Below are positions 28,406 to 41,575 of a stretch of DNA of 64,000 bases, one piece after another. The stretch is from Bathymodiolus brooksi. Lineage: Eukaryota; Mollusca; Bivalvia; Mytilida; Modiolidae. The stretch lies in the NCBI GenBank assembly GCA_963680875.1, contig OY804589.1, positions 20,790,413 through 20,854,412 on the forward strand. Direction: 5' to 3'. The position numbers were made by a program, and so were the translations under genes. Every line of letters starts with the position of its first letter. Position 1 is the first letter of the stretch. The notes beneath the pieces are model-generated. The model made no database searches. It was not told where the DNA came from and saw only the letters and a program-made list of their open reading frames with translations.

Positions 28406-31400
28406 GATTAATAGTCCACCTGCAGAGGTATCAATCTAGTGATAGTAACACTGACTACTGGGTAGATGATACCTCGGAGACTAATATTCCACCAACAGAG
28501 GTATCAACCTAGTGATAGTTACACTGACTACTGGGTAGATGATACCTCCGGAGACTAAAAGTCCACCAGCAGAGGTATCAACCAAGTGATAATAACACTG
28601 ACTACTGGGTAGATGATACTTCCGGAGACTAATAGTCCACCTGCAGAGGTATCAACCTAGTGATAGTAACACCTACTACTGGGTATATGATACCCCGGAG
28701 ACTAATAGTCCACCAGCAGAGGTATCAACCTAGTGATAACAACACTGGCTACTGGGTAGATGATACCTCCGGAGACTAATAGTCCACCAGCAGAGGTATC
28801 AATCTAGTGATAGTAACACTGACTACTGAGTAGATGATACCTCCGGAGACTAATAGTCCACCAGCAGAGGTACCAACCTAGTGATAGTAACACTGACTAC
28901 TGGGTAGATGATACCTCCGGAGATTAATAGTTCACTAGCAGAAGTAACATCCTAGTGATAGTAACACTGACTACTTGGTAGATGATACCTTGGGCAATTA
29001 ATAGTCCACCAGCAGAGGTATCAGCCTAGTGATAGTAACACTGACTACTGGGTAGATGATATCTCCGGAGACTAATAGTCCACCAGCAGAGGTATCAACC
29101 TAGTGAGAGTAACACAGGCTACTGGGTAGATGATACATCCGTAGTCTAGTAGTCCACCAACACAGGTATCAACCTGGTGATAGTAACACTGACTACTGGG
29201 TAGATGATACCTCCGGAGACTAAAGGTCCACCAGTAGAGGTATCAACCTAGTGATAGTAACACTGACTACTGGGTAGATGATACCTCCTGAGACTAATAG
29301 TCCACCAGCAGAGATATCAACCTAGAGATAGTAACACTGACTACTGGGTAGATGATACCTCTGGAGATTAATAGTCCACCAGCAGAGGTATCAACCTAGT
29401 GATAGTATCACTGATTACTGGGTAGATGATACCTCAGGAGATTAATAGTCCACTAGCAGAAGTAACAACCTAGTGATAGTAACACTGACTACTTTGTAGA
29501 TGATACCTTGGGAAATTAATAGTCCACCAGCAGAGGTATCAACCTAGTTAGAATAACACTGACTACTGGGTAGATGATATCTCCGGAGACTAATAGTCCA
29601 CCAGCAGAGGTATCAACCTAGTGAGAGTACCACTGGCTACTGGGTAGATGATACCTCCGGAGATTAATAGTCCACTCCCAGAGGTATCAACCTAGTGAAG
29701 AAACACTGATTACTGGGTAGATGATACCTCCGGAGACTAAAGGTCCACCAGTAGAGGTATCAACCTAGTGATAGTAACACTGACTACTGGGTAGATGATA
29801 CCTCCCGAGACTAATAGTCCACCAGCAGAGATATCAACCTAGAGATAGTAACACTGACTACTGTGTAGATAATACATCTGGAGATTAATAGTCCACCAGT
29901 AGAGGTATCAACCTAGTGATAGTAACACTGACTATTGGGTAGATAATACCTCCGGAAACTAAAAGTCCACCAGTAGAGGTACCAACCTAGTCATAGAAAC
30001 ACTGACTACGGAGTAAATGATACCTCCGGAGACTAGTAGTCCACCAGCAGAGGTATCAACCTAGTGATAGTAACACTGACTACTGGGTAGATGATACCTT
30101 GGGGAATCAATAGTCCACAAGCAAAGGCATCAACCTAGTGATAGTAACACTGGCTACTGGGTAGATGATACCTCCGGAGATTAATAGTCCACCAGCAGAG
30201 GTATCAACCCTGTGATAATAACACTGACTACTTGGTAGATGATACCTCCGGAGACTAATAGTCCACCAGCAGGGATATCAACCTAGAGATAGTAACACTG
30301 ACTACTGGGTAGATGATACCTCTGGAGATTAATAGTCCACCAGCAGAGGTATCAACCTAGTGATAGTAACACTGACTACTGGGTAGATGATACCTCCGGA
30401 GATTATAAGTCCACCAGTAGAGGTATCAACCTAGTGATAGAAACACTGACTACTGGGTGGATGATACCTCCAGAGATTAGTAGTCCACCAGCAGAGGTAT
30501 CAACCTAGTGATAGTAACACTGACTACTGGGTAGATGATACCTTGGGGAATCAATAGTCCACAAGCAAAGGTATCAACCTAGTGATAGTAACACTGGCTA
30601 CTGGGTAGATGATACCTCCAGAGATTAATAGTCCACCAGCAGAGGTATCAACCCTGTGATAGTAACACTGACTACTAGGTAGATGATACCTCCGGAGACT
30701 AATAGCCGCCAGCAGAGGTATCAACCTAGGGATAGTAACAATGGCTACTGGGTAGATGATACCCCCGGAGATTAATAGTCGACCAACAGAGTTATCCACC
30801 TAGTGATAGTAACACTGACTACTGGGTAGATGATACCTCCGGAGACAAATAGTCCACCAGCAGAGGTATCAACCTAGTGATAGTAACACTGACCACAGGG
30901 TAGATGATACCTTGGAGAATCAATAGTTCACAAGCAAAGGTATCAACCTAGTGATAGTAACACTGACTACTGGGTAGATGATACCTCCGGAGACTAGTAG
31001 TCAACCAGCACAGGTATCAACCTGGTGATAATCACACTGACTACTGGGTAGATGATACCTCCGGAGATTAATAATCCAACCCCAGAGGTATCAACCTAGT
31101 GATAGAAACACTGACTACTGGGTAGATGATACCTCCGGAGACTAATAGTCCACCAGCAGAGATATCAACCTAGAGATAGTAACACTGACTACTGGATAGA
31201 TGATACCTCTGGAGATTAATAGTCCACCAGCAGAGGTTTCAACCTAGTGATAGAAACACTGACTACTGGGTACATGATACCTCCGGTGACTAATAGTCCA
31301 CCAGCAGAGGTATCAACCCTGTGATAGTAACACTGACTACTTGGTAGATGATACCTCCGGAGACTAATAGTCCACCAGCAGAGGTATCAACCTAGTGATA

Positions 31401-34400
31401 GCAACACTGACTACTGAGTAGATGATACCTCCGGAGACTAATAGTCCACCGGCAGAGATATCAACCTAGTGATGGTAACACTGACTACTGGGTAGATGAT
31501 ACCTCCGGAGATTAATAATCCACCTGCAGAGGTATCAACCTAGTGATAGTAACACTGACTACAGGGTAGATGATATCTCCGGAGACTAATAGTCCACCAG
31601 CAGAGGTATCAACCTAGTGAGAGTAACACTGGCTACTGGGTAGATGATACATCCGGAGACTAGTAGTCCACCAGCACAGGTATCAACCTGGTGATAGTAA
31701 CACTGACTACTGGGTAGATGATACCTCCGGAGATTAATAGTCCACCCCCAGAGGTATCAACCTAGTGATAGAAACACTGACTACTGGGTAGATGATACCT
31801 CCGGAGACTAAAAGTCCACCAATAGAGGTATCAACCTAGTGATAGTAACACAGACTACTGGGTAGATGATACCTCCGGAAACTAATAGTCCACAAGCAGA
31901 GATATCAACTTAGAGATAGTAACACTGACTACTGGGTAGATGATACCTCTGGAGATTAATAGTCCACCAGCAGAGGTATCAACCTAGTGATAGTAACACT
32001 GACTACTGGGTAGATGATACCTTGGAGAATCAATAGTCCACAAGCAAAGGTATCAACCTAGTGATAGTAACACTGGTTACTGGGTAGATGATACCTCCAG
32101 AGATTAATAGTACACCAGCAGAGGTCTCAACCTAATGATAGTAACACTGACTACTGGGTAGATGATACCTCCGAGATTAATAGTCCACCAGCAGAGGTAT
32201 CAACCCTGTGATAGTAACACTGATTACTTGGTAGATGATACCTCCGGAGACTAATAGTCCACCAGCAGAGGTATCAACATAGTGATAGTAACACTGACTA
32301 CAGGGTAGATGATACCTCCGGAGACTAATAGTCCACCAGCAGAGATATCAACCTAGTGATGGTAACACTGATTACTTGGTAGATGATACCTCCGGAGATT
32401 AATAACCGACCTGCAGAGGTATCAACCTAGTGATAGTAACACTGACTACTGGGTAGATGATACCTCCGGAGACTAATAGTCCACCAGCAGAGGTATCAAC
32501 CTAGGGATAGTAACACTGACTACTGGGTAGATGATACCTCCGGAGATTAATAGTCCACTAGCAGAAGTAACATCCTAGTGATAGTAACACTGACTACTTG
32601 GTAGATGATACCTTGGGCAATTAATAGTCCACCAGCAGAGGTATCAACCTAGTGAGAGTAATACTGTCTACTGGGTAGATGATATCTCCGGAGACTAATA
32701 GTCCACCAGCAGAGGTATCAACCTAGTGAGAGTAACACTGGCTACTGGGTAGATGATACATCCGAAGTCTAGTAGTCCACCAGCACAGGTATCAACCTGG
32801 TGATAGTAACACTGACTACTGGGTAGATGATACCTCTGGAGATTAATAGTCCACCAGCAGAGGTATGAACCTAGTGATAGTAACACTGACTACTGGGTAG
32901 ATGATACCTCCGGAGATTATAAGTCCACCAGTAGAGGTATCAACCTAGTGATAGAAACACTGACTACTCGGTGGATGATACCTCAGGAGATTAGTAGTCC
33001 ACCAGCAGAGGTATCAACCTAGTGATAGTAACACTGGCTACTGGGTAGATGATACCTCCAGAGATTAATAGTCCACCAGCAGAGGTATCAACCCTGTGAT
33101 AGTAACACTGACTACTGGGTAGATGATACCTCCGGAGATTAATAATCCACCTGCAGAGGTATCAACCTAGTGAGAGTAACACTGACTACAGGGTAGATGA
33201 TATCTCCGGAGACTAATAGTCCACCAGCAGAGGTATCAACCTAGTGAGAGTAACACTGGCTACTGGGTAGATGATACATCCGGAGACTAGTAGTCCACCA
33301 GCACAGGTATCAACCTCGTGATAGTAACACTGACTACTGGGTAGATGATACCTCCGGAGATTAATAGTCCACCCCCAGAGGTATCAACCTAGTGATAGAA
33401 ACACTGACTACTGGGTAGATGATACCTCCGGAGACTAAAAGTCCACCAGTAGAGGTATCAACCTAGTGATAGTAACACAGACTACTGGGTAGATGATACC
33501 ACCGGAAACTAATAGTCCACAAGCAGAGTTATCAACCTAGAGATAGTAACACTGACTACTGGGTAGATGATACCTCTGGAGATTAATAGTCCACCAGCAG
33601 AGGTATCAACCTAGTGATAGTAACACTGACTACTGGGTAGATGATACCTTGGGGAATCAATAGTCCACAAGCAAAGGTATCAACCTAGTGATAGTAACAC
33701 TGGTTACTGGGTAGATGATACCTCCAGAGATTAATAGTACACCAGCAGAGGTCTCAACCTAATGATAGTAACACTGACTACTGGGTAGATGATACCTCCG
33801 AGACTAATAGTCCACCAGCAGAGGTATCAACCCTGTGATAGTAACACTGATTACTTGGTAGATGATACCTCCGGAGACTAATAGTCCACCAGCAGAGGTA
33901 TAAACATAGTGATAGTAACACTGACTACTGGGTAGATGATACCTCCGGAGACTAATAGTCCACCAGCAGAGATATCAACCTAGTGATGGTAACACTGATT
34001 ACTTGGTAGATGATACCTCCGGAGATTAATAACCCACCTGCAGAGGTATCAACCTAGTGATAGTAACACTGACTACTGGGTAGATGATACCTCCGGAGAC
34101 TAATAGTCCACCAGCAGAGGTATCAACCTAGGGATAGTAACACTGACTACTGGGTAGATGATAGCTCCGGAGATTAATAGTCCACTAGCAGAAGTAACAT
34201 CCTAGTGATAGTAACACTGACTACTTGGTAGATGATACCTTGGGCAATTAATAGTCCACCAGCAGAGGTATCAACCTAGTGAGAGTAATACTGACTACTG
34301 GGTAGATGATATCTCCGGAGACTAATAGTCCACCAGTAGAGGTATCAACCTAGTGAGAGTAACACTGGCTACTGGGTAGATGATACATCCGAAGTCTAGT

Positions 34401-37400
34401 AGTCCACCAGCACAGGTATCAACCTGGTGATAGTAACACTGACTACTGGGTAGATGATAACTCCGGAGATTAATAGTCCACCCCCAGAGGTATCAATCTA
34501 GTGATAGAAACACTGACTACTGGGTAGATGATACCTCCGGAGACTAAAAGTCCTCCAGTAGAGGTATCAACCTAGTGATAGTAACACAGACTACTGGGTA
34601 GATGATACCTCCGGAAACTAATAGTCCACAAGCAGAGATATCAACCTAGAGATAGTAACACTGACTACTGAGTAGATGATACCTCTGGAGATTAATAGTC
34701 CACCAGCAGAGGTATCAACCTAGTGATAGTAACACTGACTACTGGGTAGATGATACCTCCGGAGACTAAAAGTCCACCAGTAGAGGTATCAACCTAGTGA
34801 TAGAAACACTGACTACTGAGTAAATGATACCTCCGGAGACTAATAGTCCACCAGCAGAGGTATCAACCTAGTGATAGTAACACTGACTACTGGGTAGATG
34901 ATACCTTGGGGAATCAATAGTCCACAAGCAAAGGCATCAACCTAGTGATAGTAACACTGGCTACTGGGTAGATGATACCTCCGGAGATTAATAGTCCACC
35001 AGCAGAGGTATCAACCCTGTGATAATAACACTGATTACTTGGTAGATGATACCTCCGGAGACTAATAGTCCACCAGCAGAGGTATAAACCTAGTGATAGT
35101 AACACTGACTACTGGGTAGATGATACCTCCGGAGACTAATAGTCCACCAGCAGGGATATCAACCTAGAGATAGTAACACTGACTACTGGGTAGATGATAC
35201 CTCTGGAGATTAATAGTCCACCAGCAGAGGTATGAACCTAGTGATAGTAACACTGACTACTGGGTAGATGATACCTCCGGAGATTATAAGTCCACCAGTA
35301 GAGGTATCAACCTAGTGATAGAAACACTGACTACTCGGTGGATGATACCTCCGGAGATTAGTAGTCCACCAGCAGAGGTATCAACCTAGTGATAGTAACA
35401 CTGACTACTGGGTAGATGATACCTTGGGGAATCAATAGTCCACAAGCAAAGGTATCAACCTAGTGATAGTAACACTGGCTACTGGGTAGATGATACCTCC
35501 AGAGATTAATAGTCCACCAGCAGAGGTATCAACCCTGTGATAGTAACACTGATTACTTGGTAGATGATACCTCCGAAGACTAATAGTCCACCAGCAGAGG
35601 TATCAACCTAGTGATAGTAACACTGACTACTGGGTAGATGATACCTCCGGAGATTAATAATCCACCTGCAGAGGTATCAACCTAGTGATAGTAACACTCA
35701 CTACAGAGTAGATGATATCTCCGGAGACTAATAGTCCACCAGCAGAGGTATCAACCTAGTGAGAGTAACACTGGCTACTGGGTAGATGATACATCCGGAG
35801 ACTAGTAGTCCACCAGCACAGGTATCAACCTGGTGATAGTAACACTGACTACTGGGTAGATGATACCTCCGGAGATTAATAGTCCACCCCCAGATGTATC
35901 AACCTAGTGATAGAAACACTGACTACTGGGTAGATGATACCTCCGGAGACTAAAAGTCCACCAGTAGAGGTATCAACCTAGTGATAGTAACACAGACTAC
36001 TGGATAGATGATACCTCCGGAAACTAATAGTCCACAAGCAGAGATATCAACCTGAGATAGTAACACTGACTACTGGGTAGATGATACCTCTGGAGATTAA
36101 TAGTCCACCAGCAGAGGTATCAACGTAGTGATAGTAACACTGACTACTGGGTAGATGATACCTTGGGGAATCAATAGTCCACAAGCAAAGGTATCAACCT
36201 AGTGATAGAAACACTGACTACTGGGTAGATGATACCTCCGGAGACTAAAAGTCCACCAGTAGAGGTATCAACCTAGTGATAGTAACACAGACTACTGGGT
36301 AGATGATACCTCCGGAAACTAATAGTCCACAAGCAGAGATATAAACCTAGAGATAGTAACACTGTCTACTGGGTAGATGATAACTCTGGAGATTAATAGT
36401 CCACCAGCAGAGGTATCAACCTAGTGATAGTAACACTGACTACTGGGTAGATGATACCTTGGGGAATCAATAGTCCACAAGCAAAGGTATCAACCTAGTG
36501 ATAGTAACACTGGTTACTGGGTAGATGATACCTCCAGAGATTAATAGTCCACCAGCAGAGGTCTCAACCTAATGATAGTAACACTGACTACTGGGTAGAT
36601 GATACCTCCGAGACTTATTGTCCACCAGCAGAGGTATCAACCCTGTGATAGTAACACTGATTACTTGATAGATGATACCTCCGGAGACTAATAGTCCACC
36701 AGCAGAGGTATCAACCCTGTGATAATAACACTGACTACTTGGTAGATGATACCTCCGGAGACTAATAGTCCACCAGCAGAGGTATCAACCTAGTGATAGT
36801 AACACTGACTACTGGGTAGATGATACCTCCGGAGACTAATAGTCCACCAGCAGGGATATCAACCTAGAGATAGTAACACTGACTACTGGGTAGATGATAC
36901 CTCTGGAGATTAATAGTCCACTAGCAGAGGTATCAACCTAGTGATAGTAACACTGACTACTGGGTAGATGATACCTCCGGAGATTATAAGTCTACCAGTA
37001 GAGGTATCAACCTAGTGATAGAAACACTGACTACTCGGTGGATGATACCTCCGGAGATTAGTAGCCCACCAGCAGAGGTATCAACCTAGTGATAGTAACA
37101 CTGACTACTGGGTAGATGATACCTTCGGGAATCAATAGTCCACAAGCAAAGGTATCAACCTAGTGATAGTAACACTGGCTACTGGGTAGATGATACCTCC
37201 AGAGATTAATAGTCCACCAGCAGAGGTATCAACCTAATGATAGTAACACTGACTACTGGGTAGATGATACCTCCGAGACTAATAGTCCACCAGCAGAGGT
37301 ATCAAGCCTGTGATAGTAACACTGATTACTTGGTAGATGATTCCTCCGAGACTAATAGTCCACCAGCAGAGGTATCAACCTAGTGATAGTAACACTGACT

Positions 37401-39579
37401 ACTGGGTAGATGATACCTCCGGAGATTAATAATCCATTGCAGAGGTATCAACCTAGTGATAATAACACTCACTACAGGGTAGATGATATCTCCGGAGACT
37501 AATAGTCCACCAGCAGAGGTATCAACCTAGTGAGAGTAACACTGGCTACTGGGTAGATGATACATCCGGAGACTAGTAGTCCACCAGCACAGGTATCAAC
37601 CTGGTGATAGTAACACTGACTACTGGGTAGATGATACCTCCGGAGATTAATAGTCCACCCCCAGATGTATCAACCTAGTGATAGAAACACTGACTACTGG
37701 GTAGATGATACCTCCGGAGACTAATAGTCCACCAGTAGAGGTATCAACCTAGTGATAGTAACACAGACTACTGGATAGATGATACCTCCGGAAACTAATA
37801 GTCCACAAGCAGAGATATCAACCTGAGATAGTAACACTGACTACTGGGTAGATGATACCTCTGGAGATTAATAGTCCACCAGCAGAGGTATCAACGTAGT
37901 GATAGTAACACTGACTACTGGGTAGATGATACCTTGGGGAATCAATAGTCCACAAGCAAAGGTATCAACCTAGTGATAGTAACACTGGCTACTGGGTAGA
38001 TGATACCTCCGGAGACTAATAGTCCACCAGCAGAGATATCAACCTAGTGATGGTAACACTGATTACTTGGTAGATGATACCTCCGGAGATTAATAACCCA
38101 CCTGCAGAGGTATCAACCTAGTGATAGTAACACTGACTACTGGGTAGATGATACCTCCGGAGACTAATAGTCCACCAGCAGAGGTATCAACCTAGGGATA
38201 GTAACACTGACTACTGGGTAGATGATACCTCCGGAGATTAATAGTCCACTAGCAGAAGTAACATCCTAGTGATAGTAACACTGACTACTTGGTAGATGAT
38301 ACCTTGGGCAATTAATAGTCCACCAGCAGAGGTATCAACCTAGTGAGAGTAATACTGACTACTGGGTAGATGATATCTCCTGAGACTAATAGTCCACCAG
38401 CAGAGGTATCAACCTAGTGAGAGTAACACTGGCTACTGGGTAGATGATACATCCGAAGTCTAGTAGTCCACCAGCACAGGTATCAACCTGGTGATAGTAA
38501 CACTGACTACTGGGTAGATGATACCTCCGGAGATTAATAGTCCACCCCAGAGGTATCAACCTAGTGATAGAAACACTGACTACTGGGTAGATGATACCTC
38601 CGGAGACTAAAAGTCCACCAGTAGAGGTATCAACCTAGTGATAGTAACACAGACTACTGGGTAGATGATACCTCCGGAAACAAATAGTCCACAAGCAGAG
38701 ATATCAACCTAGAGATAGTAACACTGACTACTGGGTAGATGATACCTCTGGAGATTAATAGTCCACCAGCAGAGGTATCAACCTAGTGATAGTAACACTG
38801 ACTACTGGGTAGATGATACCTCCGGAGACTAAAAGTCCACCAGTAGAGGTATCAACCTAGTGATAGAAACACTGACTACTGAGTAAATGATACCTCCGGA
38901 GACTAGTAGTCCACCAGCAGAGGTATCAACCTAGTGATAGTAACACTGACTACTGGGTAGATGATACCTTGGGGAATCAATAGTCCAAAAGCAAAGGCAT
39001 CAACCTAGTGATAGTAACACTGGCTACTGGGTAGATGATACCTCCGGAGATTAATAGTCCACCAGCAGAGGTATCAACCCTGTGATAATAACACTGACTA
39101 CTTGGTAGATGATACCTCCGGAGACTAATAGTCCACCAGCAGAGGTATCAACCTAGTGATAGTAACACTGACTACTGGGTAGATGATACCTCCGGAGACT
39201 AATAGTCCACCAGCAGGGATATCAACCTAGAGATAGTAACACTGACTACTGGGTAGATGATACCTCCGGAGATTATAAGTCCACCAGTAGAGGTATCAAC
39301 CTAGTGATAGAAACACTGACTACTCGGTGGATGATACCTCCGGAGATTAGTAGTCCACCAGCAGAGGTATCAACCTAGTGATAGTAACACTGACTACTGG
39401 GTAGATGATACCTTGGGGAATCAATAGTCCACAAGCAAAGGTATCAACCTAGTGATAGTAACACTGGCTACTGGGTAGATGATACCTCCAGAGATTAATA
39501 GTCCACCAGCAGAGGTATCAACCTAATGATAGTAACACTGACTACTGGGTAGATGATACCTCCTAGACTAATAGTCCAC

Positions 39580-41575
39580 CAGCAGAGGTATCAACCCTGT
39601 GATAGTAACACTGATTACTTGGTAGATGATACCTCCGGAGACTAATAGTCCACCAGCAGAGGTATCAACCTAGTGATAGTAACACTGACTACTGGGTAGA
39701 TGATACCTCCGGGGATTAATAGTTCACCAGCAGAGATATCAACCTAGTGATGGTAACACTGACTACTTGGTAGATGATACCTCCGGAGATTAATAACCCA
39801 CCTGCAGAGGTATCAACCTAGTGATAGTAACACTGACTACTAGGTTGATGATACCTCCGGAGACTAATAGTCCGCCAGCAGAGGTATCAACCTAGGGATA
39901 GTAACACTGGCTACTGAGTAGATGATACCCCCGGAGATTATTAGTCCACCAACAGAGCTATCCACCTAGTAATAGTAACACTGACTACTGGGTAGATAAT
40001 ACCTCCGGAGACAAATAGTCCACCAGCAGAGGTATCAACCTAGTGAAAGTAACACTGACCACTGGGTAGATGATACCTTGGGGAATCAATAGTCCACAAG
40101 CAAAGGTATCAACCTAGTGATAGTAACACTGACTACTGGGTAGATGATACCTTCGGAGACTAGTAGTCAACCAGCACAGGTATCAACCTGGTGATAATCA
40201 CACTGACTACTGGGTAGATGATACCTCCGGAGATTAATAGTCCACCCCGAGAGGTATCAACCTAGTGATAGAAACACTGACTACTGGGTAGATGATACCT
40301 CCGGAGACTAATAGTCCACCAGCAGAGATATCAACCTAGAGATAGTAACACTGACTACTGGGTAGATGATACCTCTGGAGATTAATAGTCCACCAGCAGA
40401 GGTATCAACCTAGTGATGGTAACACTGACTACTGGGTAGATGATACCTCCGGAGACTAAAAATCCACCAGTAGAGGTATCAACCTAGTGATAGTAACACT
40501 GACCACTGGGTAGATGATACCTTGGGGAATCAATAGTTCACAAGCAAAGGTATCAACCTAGTGATAGTAACACTGACTACTGGGTAGATGATACCTCCGG
40601 AGACTAATAGTCCACCAGCAGAGGTATCAACCCTGTGATAGTAACACTGACTACTTGGTAGATGATACCTCCGGAGACTAATAGTCCACCAGCAGAGGTA
40701 TCAACCTAGTGATAGTAACACTGACTACTGGGTAGATGATACCTCCGGGGATTAATAGTTCACCAGCAGAGATATCAACCTAGTGATGGTAACACTGACT
40801 ACTTGGTAGATGATACCTCCGAAGATTAATAACCCACCTGCAGAGGTATCAACCTAGTGATAGTAACACTGACTACTAGGTTGATGATACCTCCGGAGAC
40901 TAATAGTCCGCCAGCAGAGGTATCAACCTAGGGATAGTAACACTGGCTACTGAGTAGATGATACCCCCGGAGATTATTAGTCCACCAACAGAGTTATCCA
41001 CCTAGTAATAGTAACACTGACTACTGGGTAGATAATACCTCCGGAGACAAATAGTCCACCAGCAGAGGTATCAACCTAGTGATAGTAACACCGACCACTG
41101 GGTAGATGATACCTTGGGGAATCAATAGTCCACAAGCAAAGGTATCAACCTAGTGATAGTAACACTGACTACTGGGTAGATGATACCTCCGGAGACTAGT
41201 AGTCAACCAGCACAGGTATCAACCTGGTGATAATCACACTGACTACTGGGTAGACGATACCTCCGGAGATTAATAGTCCACCCCGAGAGGTATCAACCTA
41301 GTGATAGAAACACTGACTACTGGGTAGATGATACCTCCGGAGACTAATAGTCCACCAGCAGAGATATCAACCTAGAGATAGTAACACTGACTACTGGGTA
41401 GATGATACCTCTGGAGATTAATAGTCCACCAGCAGAGGTATCAACCTAGTGATGGTAACACTGACTACTGGGTAGATGATACCTTCGGAGACTAAAAGTC
41501 CACCAGTAGAGGTATCAACCTAGTGATAATAACACTGTCCACTGGGTAGATGATACCTTGGGGAATCAATAGTCC
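39580..41575. repeat. Tandem duplication of a 1,036-bp (14-monomer) satellite block
   Basis: The rare monomers with CCGGGGATTAATAGTTCACC (39,707 and 40,743) and ACTAGGTTGATGATACC (about 39,840 and 40,876) recur at 1,036 bp, exactly 14 x 74 bp. The surrounding monomer order also matches, from the AACCCTGTGATAG variant near 39,590 and 40,630. A further monomer of the same kind begins near 41,590. Confidence 0.75.

Noticed and set aside
30551..35105. Short minus-strand open frames of 63-82 codons in the satellite (30,551, 32,695, 34,914)
   Set aside because: They are chance frames in variant monomers, with no start context or domain, and are not kept in neighbouring units.
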